Source of the DNA: Streptomyces sp. HUAS YS2
Lineage (GTDB): Bacteria > Actinomycetota > Actinomycetes > Streptomycetales > Streptomycetaceae
Direction: 5' to 3'
Length of the DNA stretch: 64,000 nucleotides
Assembly: GCF_033343995.1 (NCBI RefSeq)
Contig: NZ_CP137573.1
Coordinates: 7,349,001 to 7,413,000, forward strand
Shown here in pieces: positions 57,560 through 64,000 of this stretch. Under the pieces are notes generated by a model. It was not told where the DNA came from and searched no databases. It worked only from the letters and a program-made list of their open reading frames with translations. The number at the start of each line of letters is the position of its first letter. Within the stretch, counting starts at the first letter, position 1. A program made the position numbers and the translations under genes.

Positions 57560-58039
57560 ATGACCACCGACACGGCACCACCCGTCTCCCGACCGCGCCG
57601 AGCGCGCGCCGCGTTCCGCCGCTGGCGCTACGCCCGCCCCTTCTGGTCGGCGATCTGGACCGGCCTGGGCGGCTTCATCATCTTCTTCCTGCCCCTTGCC
57701 CCGCTCGGCAAGATCCTCCAGGTCGGCATCGGCGGCATCGCCGGCATGGCCGGCGGCATCGTGCTCATGGCCATGGCCCTGCTGACGCTGCTGCTCCCGA
57801 GCCAGCGGCACACCGCCGGCATCATCGCGGTCGTCGCGGGCGTCGCCTCCTTCCCGCTGTCGAACCTGGGCGGCCTGTTCATCGGGATGATCCTCGCCGT
57901 CCTGGGCGGCTCGATGGCCTTCGGCTGGATGCCGAACAAGCCCCCGAAGAAGTGGCGGCGATTCCGCCGGCTGCCCGCCCCGGCCGATGCGGCGTCCGCC
58001 CCCGACCGCCCCCTTGCCCTCCCTGGAGAACCGGCATGA
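57560..58039 (+). CDS. DUF6114 family membrane protein (copy 1)
   Basis: 159 residues. Four close-packed helices: FWSAIWTGLGGFIIFFLPLA, VGIGGIAGMAGGIVLMAMAL, TAGIIAVVAGVASFPLSNLG and FIGMILAVLGGSMAFGW. Shared with copy 2 are RPFW at the start, LPSQR/LPAQR between helices 2 and 3, SNLGG, and LGGSM.GW. The C-terminus is a short charged cytoplasmic tail. Family function is unknown. Its stop overlaps the start of the next DUF6230 gene by 4 bp (ATGA), which implies matched production of the pair. Confidence 0.85.
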   Translation: MTTDTAPPVSRPRRARAAFRRWRYARPFWSAIWTGLGGFIIFFLPLAPLGKILQVGIGGIAGMAGGIVLMAMALLTLLLPSQRHTAGIIAVVAGVASFPLSNLGGLFIGMILAVLGGSMAFGWMPNKPPKKWRRFRRLPAPADAASAPDRPLALPGEPA

Positions 58040-58818
58040 CCTCCCCCTCGCGACCCGGCTCCGCCGGTCACCGACTCGCCCGGCTCCGCGCGGCCGGCGT
58101 CGACGGCGCGGCGTCCTGGAACCGGCGCATGCTCGGCACGGCGCACGACGGCACCCGGCGCGGCACCCGCTGGGGCCGCGGCGCCTTCGCCCTGGTCCCC
58201 GCTGTCGTGGCGGTCGGCGCGCTCGGCGCCGCCATGCAGCAGGGCGCCCTCGCCGCCAACTTCAGTGTCACCGGTGAGCCGTTCACGCTCACCTCCAACG
58301 GCGTCTCCGGCACCGGCTTCGGCGCGATCGTCAACACCCCGGCGGTGGGCCACGCCGACGGCACGACCACGACCGACACGGGCATGGCGCGGGTCGGTTT
58401 CGCCAGCGCCGGTCTCGCCGGACTGTGCGGCATCGTCCACCAGGACATCGCCGGACTGCCGTACTCGCTGCTGCTGACCGCCGGCCAAAGCGTCACCCTG
58501 CCCGCGCCGGCCACCCTGGCCACCGACATCCCCGCCTCGGACCTCTACTTCCAGGCCACCGAGCTGAAGGCCAGCGGCTCCACCACGCTGGAGAACGCGG
58601 TCATCGGGCAGTCCGCCGACCAGGTCATGGTCGCCGGCAAGCCGCTGACGGGCGCGCTGCCCGGCGGGTTCGGGCTCGGCTCGGCCGGCGGCCAGGGCGG
58701 CAGCTCCGTCAAACTGGTCGGCCTGCGTGCCACGGCGTACGACGCGGAGATCGCGGGCTCGCTGGTCCTGCCGCAGCTGACCATCCGGGTCGTCGGCGGA
58801 AAGGCCACCGCATGCTGA
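58036..58818 (+). CDS. DUF6230 family exported protein (copy 2)
   Basis: 260 residues. It has a longer basic N-terminus than copy 1 (RAAGVDGAASWNRRMLG), then the anchor GAFALVPAVVAVGALGAAMQ, then QGALAANFSVTGEPF. The mature part holds C131 in GLAGLCGIVHQ and C260, the last residue. LPGGFGLGSAGGQGGSS matches the FGLDATGG block of copy 1. Overlaps the upstream DUF6114 gene by 4 bp and the downstream one by 7 bp. Like copy 1 it lacks any visible catalytic motif. Probably on the outer face of the membrane, held by its N-terminal helix or released. Confidence 0.85.
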   Translation: MTSPSRPGSAGHRLARLRAAGVDGAASWNRRMLGTAHDGTRRGTRWGRGAFALVPAVVAVGALGAAMQQGALAANFSVTGEPFTLTSNGVSGTGFGAIVNTPAVGHADGTTTTDTGMARVGFASAGLAGLCGIVHQDIAGLPYSLLLTAGQSVTLPAPATLATDIPASDLYFQATELKASGSTTLENAVIGQSADQVMVAGKPLTGALPGGFGLGSAGGQGGSSVKLVGLRATAYDAEIAGSLVLPQLTIRVVGGKATAC

Positions 58819-59321
58819 CCGAGACGGCCCAGGCGGACACGGCCCCGGCCGACACCGTGCCGACCCGCCGCGCGCTTCTGCGCTCCCTGGGGCGAGGCGC
58901 CCTCGCGGCATGGGCGTGGTTCGGAGCGTTCCGCCGCACCCGGCCGTTCTGGGGCGGGGTCTGGCTGGCCGCGGGCGGCTGGAGCGTGCTCAAGTTCTCG
59001 CTCAGCTCGCTGCAGTTGATCGTGGACACCGGCTTCGGCGGCGTCGCCGGCTATCTGGTCGGCGGCGGGATGATCCTGTGCGGCGTCATCCCGATCGCGC
59101 TGCCCGCCCAGCGGTACACCTTCGGGCTCATCGGCGTCGTCCTCGCCGTCGTGTCCCTGGTCGTCTCCAACCTCGGCGGCTTCCTCGTCGGCATGGTCCT
59201 CGGCGTCCTGGGCGGCTCTATGACGGTCGGCTGGGGCGCCAAGCGGCCGCGCCGCCGCGACCCGAAGGCGGCGGTTGCTGACGGCGACCGGCAGGCGGCC
59301 GTGCCGGAGGACGACCGATGA
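58812..59321 (+). CDS. DUF6114 family membrane protein (copy 2)
   Basis: 169 residues. A longer N-terminal cytoplasmic part (AQADTAPADTVPTRRALLRS) precedes RTRPFWGGVWLAAGGWSVLK and three more helices (GFGGVAGYLVGGGMILCGV, FGLIGVVLAVVSLVVSNLG, FLVGMVLGVLGGSMTVGW). Loop motif LPAQRY and final SNLGG/LGGSM are conserved with copy 1. Starts 7 bp inside the previous gene and its stop overlaps the next start by 4 bp. Function unknown; perhaps a membrane partner for the DUF6230 protein. Confidence 0.85.
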   Translation: MLTETAQADTAPADTVPTRRALLRSLGRGALAAWAWFGAFRRTRPFWGGVWLAAGGWSVLKFSLSSLQLIVDTGFGGVAGYLVGGGMILCGVIPIALPAQRYTFGLIGVVLAVVSLVVSNLGGFLVGMVLGVLGGSMTVGWGAKRPRRRDPKAAVADGDRQAAVPEDDR

Positions 59322-59953
59322 GCCGGAGCCCCCGTACACCCGGCCGCAGCCCCTGGCGCACCGGCCTCGCGGTGACGGCCGTCATGGTGCTCGCGGTCGG
59401 CACCGCCGTGGGCCCCGACGCGCTGCGCGCCGCCGCGCTCCCGGCGGCCGACCCGGTCCCGCTCGGCGTGCCGTTCTTGCCGAGCACCAAGCCGCTGAAC
59501 GTCACCATCGAGAGCATGGTCGCCGTCTCGATGACGGTCGAGAAGAACGTGACGATCCGGCTGGCCGACGGGTCCACCCGGACCACCACCAAGTACACGT
59601 TCACCAAGCTGCAGATCCGCGACCACATGCACGTCAGCCAGGTGGCGGACGGCCACACCGTCACCATCGACGTCCCCGACACCGGTTCGCTCGGCGGCTA
59701 CGACAGCGCGGGACAGCCGGAGACCACCACCATGTGGGGCGACATCGACAACATCTGCGTCCGCGTGCTGCTCAAGATCTGCGGGGTGCAGGGACTCCTC
59801 GACTTCTTCGGCTCGCTCATCCCGCTCACCGCCGGGGCCGAGGACTTCGCCGGCCGGATCTACGCCATCCGCACCATCGACGACCACGCCGAGCTGAGCT
59901 CGACCGACAACCCGGTCCACCTCCCCGGGACCATCACGGTGACCATGCCATGA
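59318..59953 (+). CDS. Unknown exported protein in the DUF6230/DUF6114 operon
   Basis: 211 residues. Signal peptide or anchor WRTGLAVTAVMVLAVGTAVG with A-x-A sites near residue 42. The mature part is beta-rich (PLNVTIESMVAVSMTVEKNV, TIRLADGSTRTTTKYTFTKL, HTVTIDVPDTGSLGGYDSAG) and has two cysteines close together (DNICVRVLLKICGVQG). It does not look like DUF6230 or DUF6114 and I do not recognise a family. Overlaps both neighbours by 4 bp (ATGA), so it is an integral member of the operon. Confidence 0.75.
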   Translation: MSRSPRTPGRSPWRTGLAVTAVMVLAVGTAVGPDALRAAALPAADPVPLGVPFLPSTKPLNVTIESMVAVSMTVEKNVTIRLADGSTRTTTKYTFTKLQIRDHMHVSQVADGHTVTIDVPDTGSLGGYDSAGQPETTTMWGDIDNICVRVLLKICGVQGLLDFFGSLIPLTAGAEDFAGRIYAIRTIDDHAELSSTDNPVHLPGTITVTMP

Positions 59954-60651
59954 ACCCTGACGACCCGTCGTACGAAGGACGCACCCACTGGCGGCGCAGT
60001 CTGCTGGTCGCCGTCCCCGCGCTCGCCGCGGCCGCCGGCGTGGGCGCGGCCATGTCCACCGGAGCGCTCGCCGTCGGTCTCCAGGTGCAGAACCAGCCGG
60101 TGCAGATCGCCACCAGCAGCCTGTACGGAACCCAGTACGGCGCCGCCGTCGTCGACCAGACGTACGTGAAGCCGGACGGCACCACCGCCTCCAAGCGGGT
60201 GCTGCGGATGGGCTTCGCCGACGGCGTCATCAACGGCCTGTGCCTGAGCCAGCCGCAGAAGATCATGGGCGTGGACTACACGCTGCTGCTCAACCTCGGG
60301 GACCAGAACCCCGGTTCGTGGGAGATCCGGACGAAGAACACCGTGCTCGACCTCAACCAGGCCACCGGGGTCCTCGACATGGACGGCATCGTCAGCCTCA
60401 ACATCGACGGCAGTGACGTGAAGACGGTCAAGGACGCGGCCGGCAACCTCGTGGACAACCCGTTGAACAGCCCGCCCGACCGGTTCGGGATCCAGGCCCG
60501 GTACGCGAAGTTCGACCGGATCGTCGGATCGGCCCAGGACCTCCAGGTGCCTGGCCTGCTCACCGCCCCCTCGCTCTCCATCTCCGTGAAACCGGGCACC
60601 GTCCAGTGCCCCGCTCCCGCCGCACCGACGGGCACCCCCGGGACCCCCTGA
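59950..60651 (+). CDS. DUF6230 family exported protein (copy 3)
   Basis: 233 residues. HWRRSLLVAVPALAAAAGVG, then AAMSTGALAVGLQVQ is the anchor with the family 'M..GALA' motif. Conserved cysteines are C98 in VINGLCLSQPQ and C220 near the end (GTVQCPAP); a Pro/Thr tail follows the second Cys, unlike copies 1 and 2. The middle contains LDLNQATGVLDMDGIVSLNI and PPDRFGIQARYAKFD. More divergent than the other two. Last gene of the operon; starts within the previous stop (ATGA). Confidence 0.8.
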   Translation: MNPDDPSYEGRTHWRRSLLVAVPALAAAAGVGAAMSTGALAVGLQVQNQPVQIATSSLYGTQYGAAVVDQTYVKPDGTTASKRVLRMGFADGVINGLCLSQPQKIMGVDYTLLLNLGDQNPGSWEIRTKNTVLDLNQATGVLDMDGIVSLNIDGSDVKTVKDAAGNLVDNPLNSPPDRFGIQARYAKFDRIVGSAQDLQVPGLLTAPSLSISVKPGTVQCPAPAAPTGTPGTP

Positions 60652-60666
60652 GGGCAGGACGATCAC

Positions 60667-61377
60667 CTACGAGCCGGCTGGGTTCGGTTCGAACGCCTGG
60701 AAGCAGACGGCTCGGCCGGCGCTGCAGATCTCGGCGTCCCTCGGGAGGTGGACGGCCTCCGGGAACTCATAGGTCACAAAGGTCATCGTCCGGCCCGAGG
60801 GAAACCTCAGCGTGGCTTGCTGCACCGGGGGCGCGTGCTCCGGGGTGCCGTTGGTGAAGGCGAAGGAACCGCGGGTGTTCTCGACGACGCTGACGGTGAG
60901 CCACAACCGGTGCGGCTCCGACTGGATGCCGAGGCCGTGCGGAGCGGCTCTGCCCACGTGCACGTATCCCTGAGGCTTCCGCTTCGCCGCGAGCTGGAAG
61001 CACTCCCGGTCCGATCCCCGCTCGCGGATCGACACCAGGCAGTACGTGTCGGCGTCCGGCATCCAGGCGACGTCCCCCGTACCCGCCGGCCGGCCGCGCC
61101 GCAGAACCGCCAGCTCGGAGCTCGCCGGAACGGCCTTGTCCGCAGGGAGCAGCGCTGTCTTCCAGAACGCCTCGACCAGCCGCGTGTCCGCCGCGGTGAT
61201 CTTCGCGGCCCCCAGTGGCTCGGCAGGGCCGGGCTCGGCCGGCTCAGGAGTACCGGAGGAGGCGGGCGAAGCGGAAGTGGGGGAGGGATGGGGAGAACCG
61301 ACAGGAGGGTCGGCCTCCGTGCAACCGGTCAGCATGAGGAGCAGGACGCCGACACCCGCGAGAAACCCGTGCTTCAT
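60667..61377 (-). CDS. Putative lipoprotein
   Basis: 236 residues. Signal MKHGFLAGVGVLLLMLTGC with lipobox LTGC, Cys19 being the lipidated residue, then a Ser/Pro/Glu-rich linker (SPTSASPASSGTPEPAEPGP) and a globular part with three cysteines (DTYCLVSIRE, RECFQLAAK, and EICSAGRAVCFQ with two). No family is recognised. GGGGGGTG precedes the ATG. Convergent with the DUF6230 operon, only 15 bp apart. Confidence 0.8.
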   Translation of the reverse strand: MKHGFLAGVGVLLLMLTGCTEADPPVGSPHPSPTSASPASSGTPEPAEPGPAEPLGAAKITAADTRLVEAFWKTALLPADKAVPASSELAVLRRGRPAGTGDVAWMPDADTYCLVSIRERGSDRECFQLAAKRKPQGYVHVGRAAPHGLGIQSEPHRLWLTVSVVENTRGSFAFTNGTPEHAPPVQQATLRFPSGRTMTFVTYEFPEAVHLPRDAEICSAGRAVCFQAFEPNPAGS

Positions 61378-61472
61378 CGATCACCCCCCGGTTGCGGAGA
61401 TCATAGCCCGCGACCGGGGACAGGCACCGCTCGTACGGCAACGGGCTTTTGAAGAGCCCCCGTTCGGCCCGG

Positions 61473-61967
61473 TCACGCCTCGCGGCGGACCGCGTAGCGG
61501 TGGAACGGGCCGTTCTCCAGGGGGAGTTCGGGGCGCCAGATCTTCAGGGCCTGGCTCGACGGGACGAACAGCGGCGCCGGCAGCGCGTCGGGGGCGAACC
61601 ACTCCCACCGTCGCATCTTGTCCGGCTCGGCCACGGCCGGCGTGCCGCGGTGCGCCCCGACGACCGTCACGGCCGTCATCCGGGTCAGCGCGGCGCCGTT
61701 CGGCGTGTCCAGCAGGATCGCCACGACCTCCACGTCGTCCGGGTCCGCCTCCAGCGTGGTCTCCTCGGCCAGTTCGCGAGCCGCCGCCCGCTCGATCGAC
61801 TCGCCCGGATCGACCTTCCCGCCCGGCAGCTCCCACACCCCGGTCGGATGCAGCCCGAGCAGCACCCGCCCCTCGGGGTCCGTGACGATCACGCCGGCGC
61901 CGAGGGAGGCCTGCGCGGCGGGCGCCTGGAGGTTGCGGTGCGGTTGGGCCTGCTCGGCCGGGGTCAT
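61473..61967 (-). CDS. Nudix hydrolase
   Basis: 164 residues. The Nudix box is visible as GGKVDPGESIERAAARELAE then ETTLE, giving G-x5-E-x7-R-E-x2-E-E with Thr in place of the usual Gly after the EE. It follows VIVTDPEGRVLLGLHPTGVW. The beta-strand VEVVAILLDTPNGAALTRMT and EWFAPDALPAPLF are as in MutT/NUDT15-like pyrophosphohydrolases. It probably cleans up a nucleoside diphosphate derivative; substrate unknown. GGAG precedes the ATG. A direct repeat CTACAG-GTA-CTACAG lies upstream at about 62010-62025. Confidence 0.92.
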   Translation of the reverse strand: MTPAEQAQPHRNLQAPAAQASLGAGVIVTDPEGRVLLGLHPTGVWELPGGKVDPGESIERAAARELAEETTLEADPDDVEVVAILLDTPNGAALTRMTAVTVVGAHRGTPAVAEPDKMRRWEWFAPDALPAPLFVPSSQALKIWRPELPLENGPFHRYAVRREA

Positions 61968-62075
61968 GGGGGCTCCTCACGGTGCGGACGTACGACGACG
62001 AGCCCTACAGGTACTACAGTCCGCACCCGACTCGTGAACCCGGCCCCGCGCACCCGGACCTGGCCGGCGGCCCGT

Positions 62076-63011
62076 TCAGCCGGCCGCGTGCTCCTCCGGG
62101 GCGGCCGGGACCACCGCGACCGGGCACTGGGCGTGCTGCAGCACCGCGTGCGCCACCGAACCCATCGTCAGCGACCCGGGGCGCAACCGGCGGTGGTGGC
62201 GGCCGACCACCACCAGAGCGGCCGTGGCGGAGTCCTCGACGAGCCGGCCCGCCGCGTCCATGGGCGCGACCACCCGCACCACCTTCACGTCGTGGTACCG
62301 CTCGGTGAACGGCCCGAGCCGGGCGGCCTGGTGCTCATCCGCCTCCTGCTCGAACTCGGGCCGGTCCGGCTCGGGCACGTCGGTCAGCGGCACCACCGGG
62401 GCCGGCGGCCCGACCATCAGCAGCGGCGACGGCGGCACCGGATACGCCGTCACCACCTCCAGCGCCACGCTCCGCCCCCGCGCCTCCTCGAAGGCGAAGG
62501 CGACGACGGCGTCCGCGGTCTCCTCGGGATGCAGGCCGAGCAGCACCCGTCCCGCCTCCGGTCGTTCTGTGAGCGCGGCGGCCCGCGCCTCGTGCGGTAC
62601 CACGACGACGGGGCACGGCGCCGACGAGGTGAGCGAGCGGCTGGTCGAGCCGAGCAGCAGGCTGGCGAAGCCGCCGCGGCCGCGGGAGCCGACGACCAGT
62701 ACCCGGGCCCGGCCGGCCTCCGCGACCAGCGCGTCGGAGACCGAGCCGTCGAGCGTGGCGTACTGCGCGCGCACGCCGCCGTCGGCGTACGCCTCCACCT
62801 GCCGTTTGGCCCCTTCGAGCACGGCGTCGACGATCTCCGGGTCCTGGCCGAGGGAATGGATGCGGGCCAGGCCCACCTGGAGTTCCTCGGGGCTGACGTG
62901 GACGACGCGCAGCTCCGCGCCGAGCCGGTGGGCTTCGCCGAGCGCCCACTCAAGGGCCCGGTGGCTGTGCTCGGATCCGTCGACGGCGGCAACGACAGGG
63001 AAATCGCTCAT
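62076..63011 (-). CDS. Universal stress protein with two UspA domains
   Basis: 311 residues, a tandem UspA pair. Domain 1 (1-140): FPVVAAVDGSEHSHRALEWA and the ATP-binding VVGSRGRGGFASLLLGSTSR (G-x2-G-x9-G-S). Domain 2 (about 155-305): RVLLGLHPEETADAVVAFAF, VVVGRHHRRLRPGSLTMGSV. Domain 2's loop is altered but keeps the final G-S. Such proteins bind ATP and are raised in hypoxia or stationary phase. TATTGT stands 6 nt before the ATG and no ribosome binding site is present, so it is probably leaderless. It lies 25 bp downstream of the PucR-type gene on the same strand. Confidence 0.93.
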   Translation of the reverse strand: MSDFPVVAAVDGSEHSHRALEWALGEAHRLGAELRVVHVSPEELQVGLARIHSLGQDPEIVDAVLEGAKRQVEAYADGGVRAQYATLDGSVSDALVAEAGRARVLVVGSRGRGGFASLLLGSTSRSLTSSAPCPVVVVPHEARAAALTERPEAGRVLLGLHPEETADAVVAFAFEEARGRSVALEVVTAYPVPPSPLLMVGPPAPVVPLTDVPEPDRPEFEQEADEHQAARLGPFTERYHDVKVVRVVAPMDAAGRLVEDSATAALVVVGRHHRRLRPGSLTMGSVAHAVLQHAQCPVAVVPAAPEEHAAG

Positions 63012-63036
63012 GAGCCGACAATACGGGCGAAATCAC

Positions 63037-64000
63037 TCAGAGGCGGAGCCGGCAGCGGGCGGTGAGCGCCAGCGACAGCTCGACGACGTCCGCCGGACGG
63101 GTCAGCGAGCGCCCGGTGAGCTGTTCGAGGCGGCGCAGTCGGTTCAGCACCGTGTTGCGGTGGCAGTACAGCCGGACCGCGGCGCGCTGGGCGCTCCCCT
63201 CGCAGTCGAGCCAGGCGCTCAGCGTCCCGATCAGCAGGTCCCGGTCGCCGGGATCCAGTCGGAGCACCGGGCCGAGGACCCGCTCCGCGAGCGTGGCGGC
63301 GAGCGCGGGGGAGGAGGCCAGCAGGGCGGCCGGGAGATGCTCGTCGAGCAGGACGGTGCCGCCGTCCGGAGGGCAGGCGCGCAGTGCGACCTCGGCGAGC
63401 CGGCGGGCGTCGCCGACGGCGGCCAGTGTCTCGACCGGGGAGCCGATCCCGATGGGCGTCCCCGGCGGGCCGTGCAGGCTCCGCGCCAGAGTGCGGAGCG
63501 TGCCCTCGGCGACGGGGACGAGGCCGTACGCGGTGTCCCCGTCCGCGTGCCACACGATCCGCGGACCGCCGTCCGGGGCCGCGTTCCTGAGTGCCAGGAC
63601 GTCTGCGCCGGTGGCCGCTACCACCGCGTACGCACCCTCCACGGTCAGCCCGAGCGCGGCCGCGACCTCCGGCAGATCGGCGATCCGGGTGGTCCCGTCC
63701 AGCAGCGCCGCGGTCATCCGCCGCAGCCGGTCGTCGGGACCGCCGGTCGTGCGCCGGGCGGCCCGGCGGTGGGCGTCCGCGACGAGGGTGCAGTGCTCGT
63801 CGACGAAGTTCCAGACGTCGGCGGCGACATGGACCAGCAGCCGGACGTCGTCGGGGTCGCGGCGCGCCGTCTCGTCGACCAGCTCCTGCCAGACCATCGC
63901 GCCGCCGAGCCGGAACGCCTGGAGCACCGCGTCGAGCGGCAGTCCCCGCGCGGCCCACGACGCGCCGACCTCGTCCGCGCACCGGCGGGCGTCCGGGCGC
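63037..64000 (-). CDS. PucR/CdaR-type regulator (N-terminus beyond window)
   Basis: The frame is open to the right edge and no start is needed inside the window. The readable part begins RRCADEVGASWAARGLPLDA and continues with VLQAFRLGGAMVWQELVDET. A GGDEF-like middle domain (VEGAYAVVAATGADVLALRN, TPIGIGSPVETLAAVGDARR) precedes the C-terminal PucR helix-turn-helix: LIGTLSAWLDCEGSAQRAAV, then RLYCHRNTVLNRLRRLEQLT. These regulators often control purine, sugar-diacid or stress genes; the neighbouring universal stress gene is a candidate target. Family confident, ligand unknown. Confidence 0.9.
   Translation of the reverse strand, partial: RPDARRCADEVGASWAARGLPLDAVLQAFRLGGAMVWQELVDETARRDPDDVRLLVHVAADVWNFVDEHCTLVADAHRRAARRTTGGPDDRLRRMTAALLDGTTRIADLPEVAAALGLTVEGAYAVVAATGADVLALRNAAPDGGPRIVWHADGDTAYGLVPVAEGTLRTLARSLHGPPGTPIGIGSPVETLAAVGDARRLAEVALRACPPDGGTVLLDEHLPAALLASSPALAATLAERVLGPVLRLDPGDRDLLIGTLSAWLDCEGSAQRAAVRLYCHRNTVLNRLRRLEQLTGRSLTRPADVVELSLALTARCRLRL

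Noticed and set aside
1..64000. CRISPR arrays, tRNA/rRNA genes, prophage, integrase attachment sites, biosynthetic gene clusters
   Set aside because: None seen: no regularly spaced repeats, no cloverleaf, no integrase or phage structural gene, and no PKS/NRPS or terpene synthase gene despite the presence of a SARP regulator.

Overview
The window looks like a chromosomal stretch of a Streptomyces (or close relative). The DNA is very GC-rich with strongly biased third codon positions, GTG starts are common, and translational coupling through ATGA/GTGA overlaps is frequent. Typical streptomycete families are present: DUF6230/DUF6114, TerD, SARP, F420-dependent enzymes, and twin-arginine phosphoesterases. 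No rRNA, tRNA, CRISPR array, replication origin or intact insertion sequence is visible. About 60 protein genes are supported, mostly single genes or short operons, many of them regulator/enzyme pairs divided by a readable operator.

Layout. 1-3.6 kb: the end of a PadR regulator, an FadH-like 2,4-dienoyl-CoA reductase with a 20-bp palindrome upstream, an NTF2-like protein and a DUF3592-like membrane protein. 3.6-7.3 kb: a less GC-rich accessory patch with a broken transposase, an orphan gene fragment, several small unknown proteins and a SUKH (SMI1/KNR4) protein. 7.3-12.7 kb: cobalt importer cbiMNQO behind a cobalamin riboswitch with a visible promoter, then dhaKLM. 12.9-22.1 kb: a TerD fusion protein, a TetR/LLM-oxidoreductase pair, a MarR/Old Yellow Enzyme pair, a Tat-secreted metallophosphoesterase, and an MMPL exporter divergent from a SARP regulator. 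22-31 kb: GH15 hydrolase, a large secreted protein, an ABM/GNAT/pirin set facing an AhpD-like protein, a DHA2 exporter and an RNA 2',3'-cyclic phosphodiesterase.

31-44 kb: TerD, GDSL esterase, LysR, NTF2-like, DJ-1/PfpI and zinc alcohol dehydrogenase genes, a Ser/Thr kinase with a companion protein, a single-domain cyclic-nucleotide-binding protein, an F420/NADP reductase-like protein, a secreted serine hydrolase and a two-component system. 44-55 kb: a TrmB/LuxR-like regulator facing an aminopeptidase P, a methyltransferase behind a MerR-like palindrome, a secreted metalloprotease, phospholipase C with a discoidin-like domain, a large LuxR-ATPase, and AraC. 55.2-60.7 kb: a 28-codon leaderless ORF coupled to a type I signal peptidase, then TetR divergent from a six-gene envelope operon (DUF6230-DUF6114-DUF6230-DUF6114-unknown-DUF6230). 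60.7-64 kb: lipoprotein, Nudix, universal stress protein and a PucR-type regulator cut by the window edge.

The best candidate for an undescribed system is the DUF6230/DUF6114 operon. It alternates small exported proteins that share two cysteines with four-helix membrane proteins, has a clear HrdB-type promoter, and lies beside a TetR gene and a signal peptidase. Other strong observations are the four 9-bp direct repeats between the SARP and the MMPL exporter, and about ten genes that appear to have leaderless transcripts (-10 hexamer, 6-7 nt, start codon), most of them regulators.
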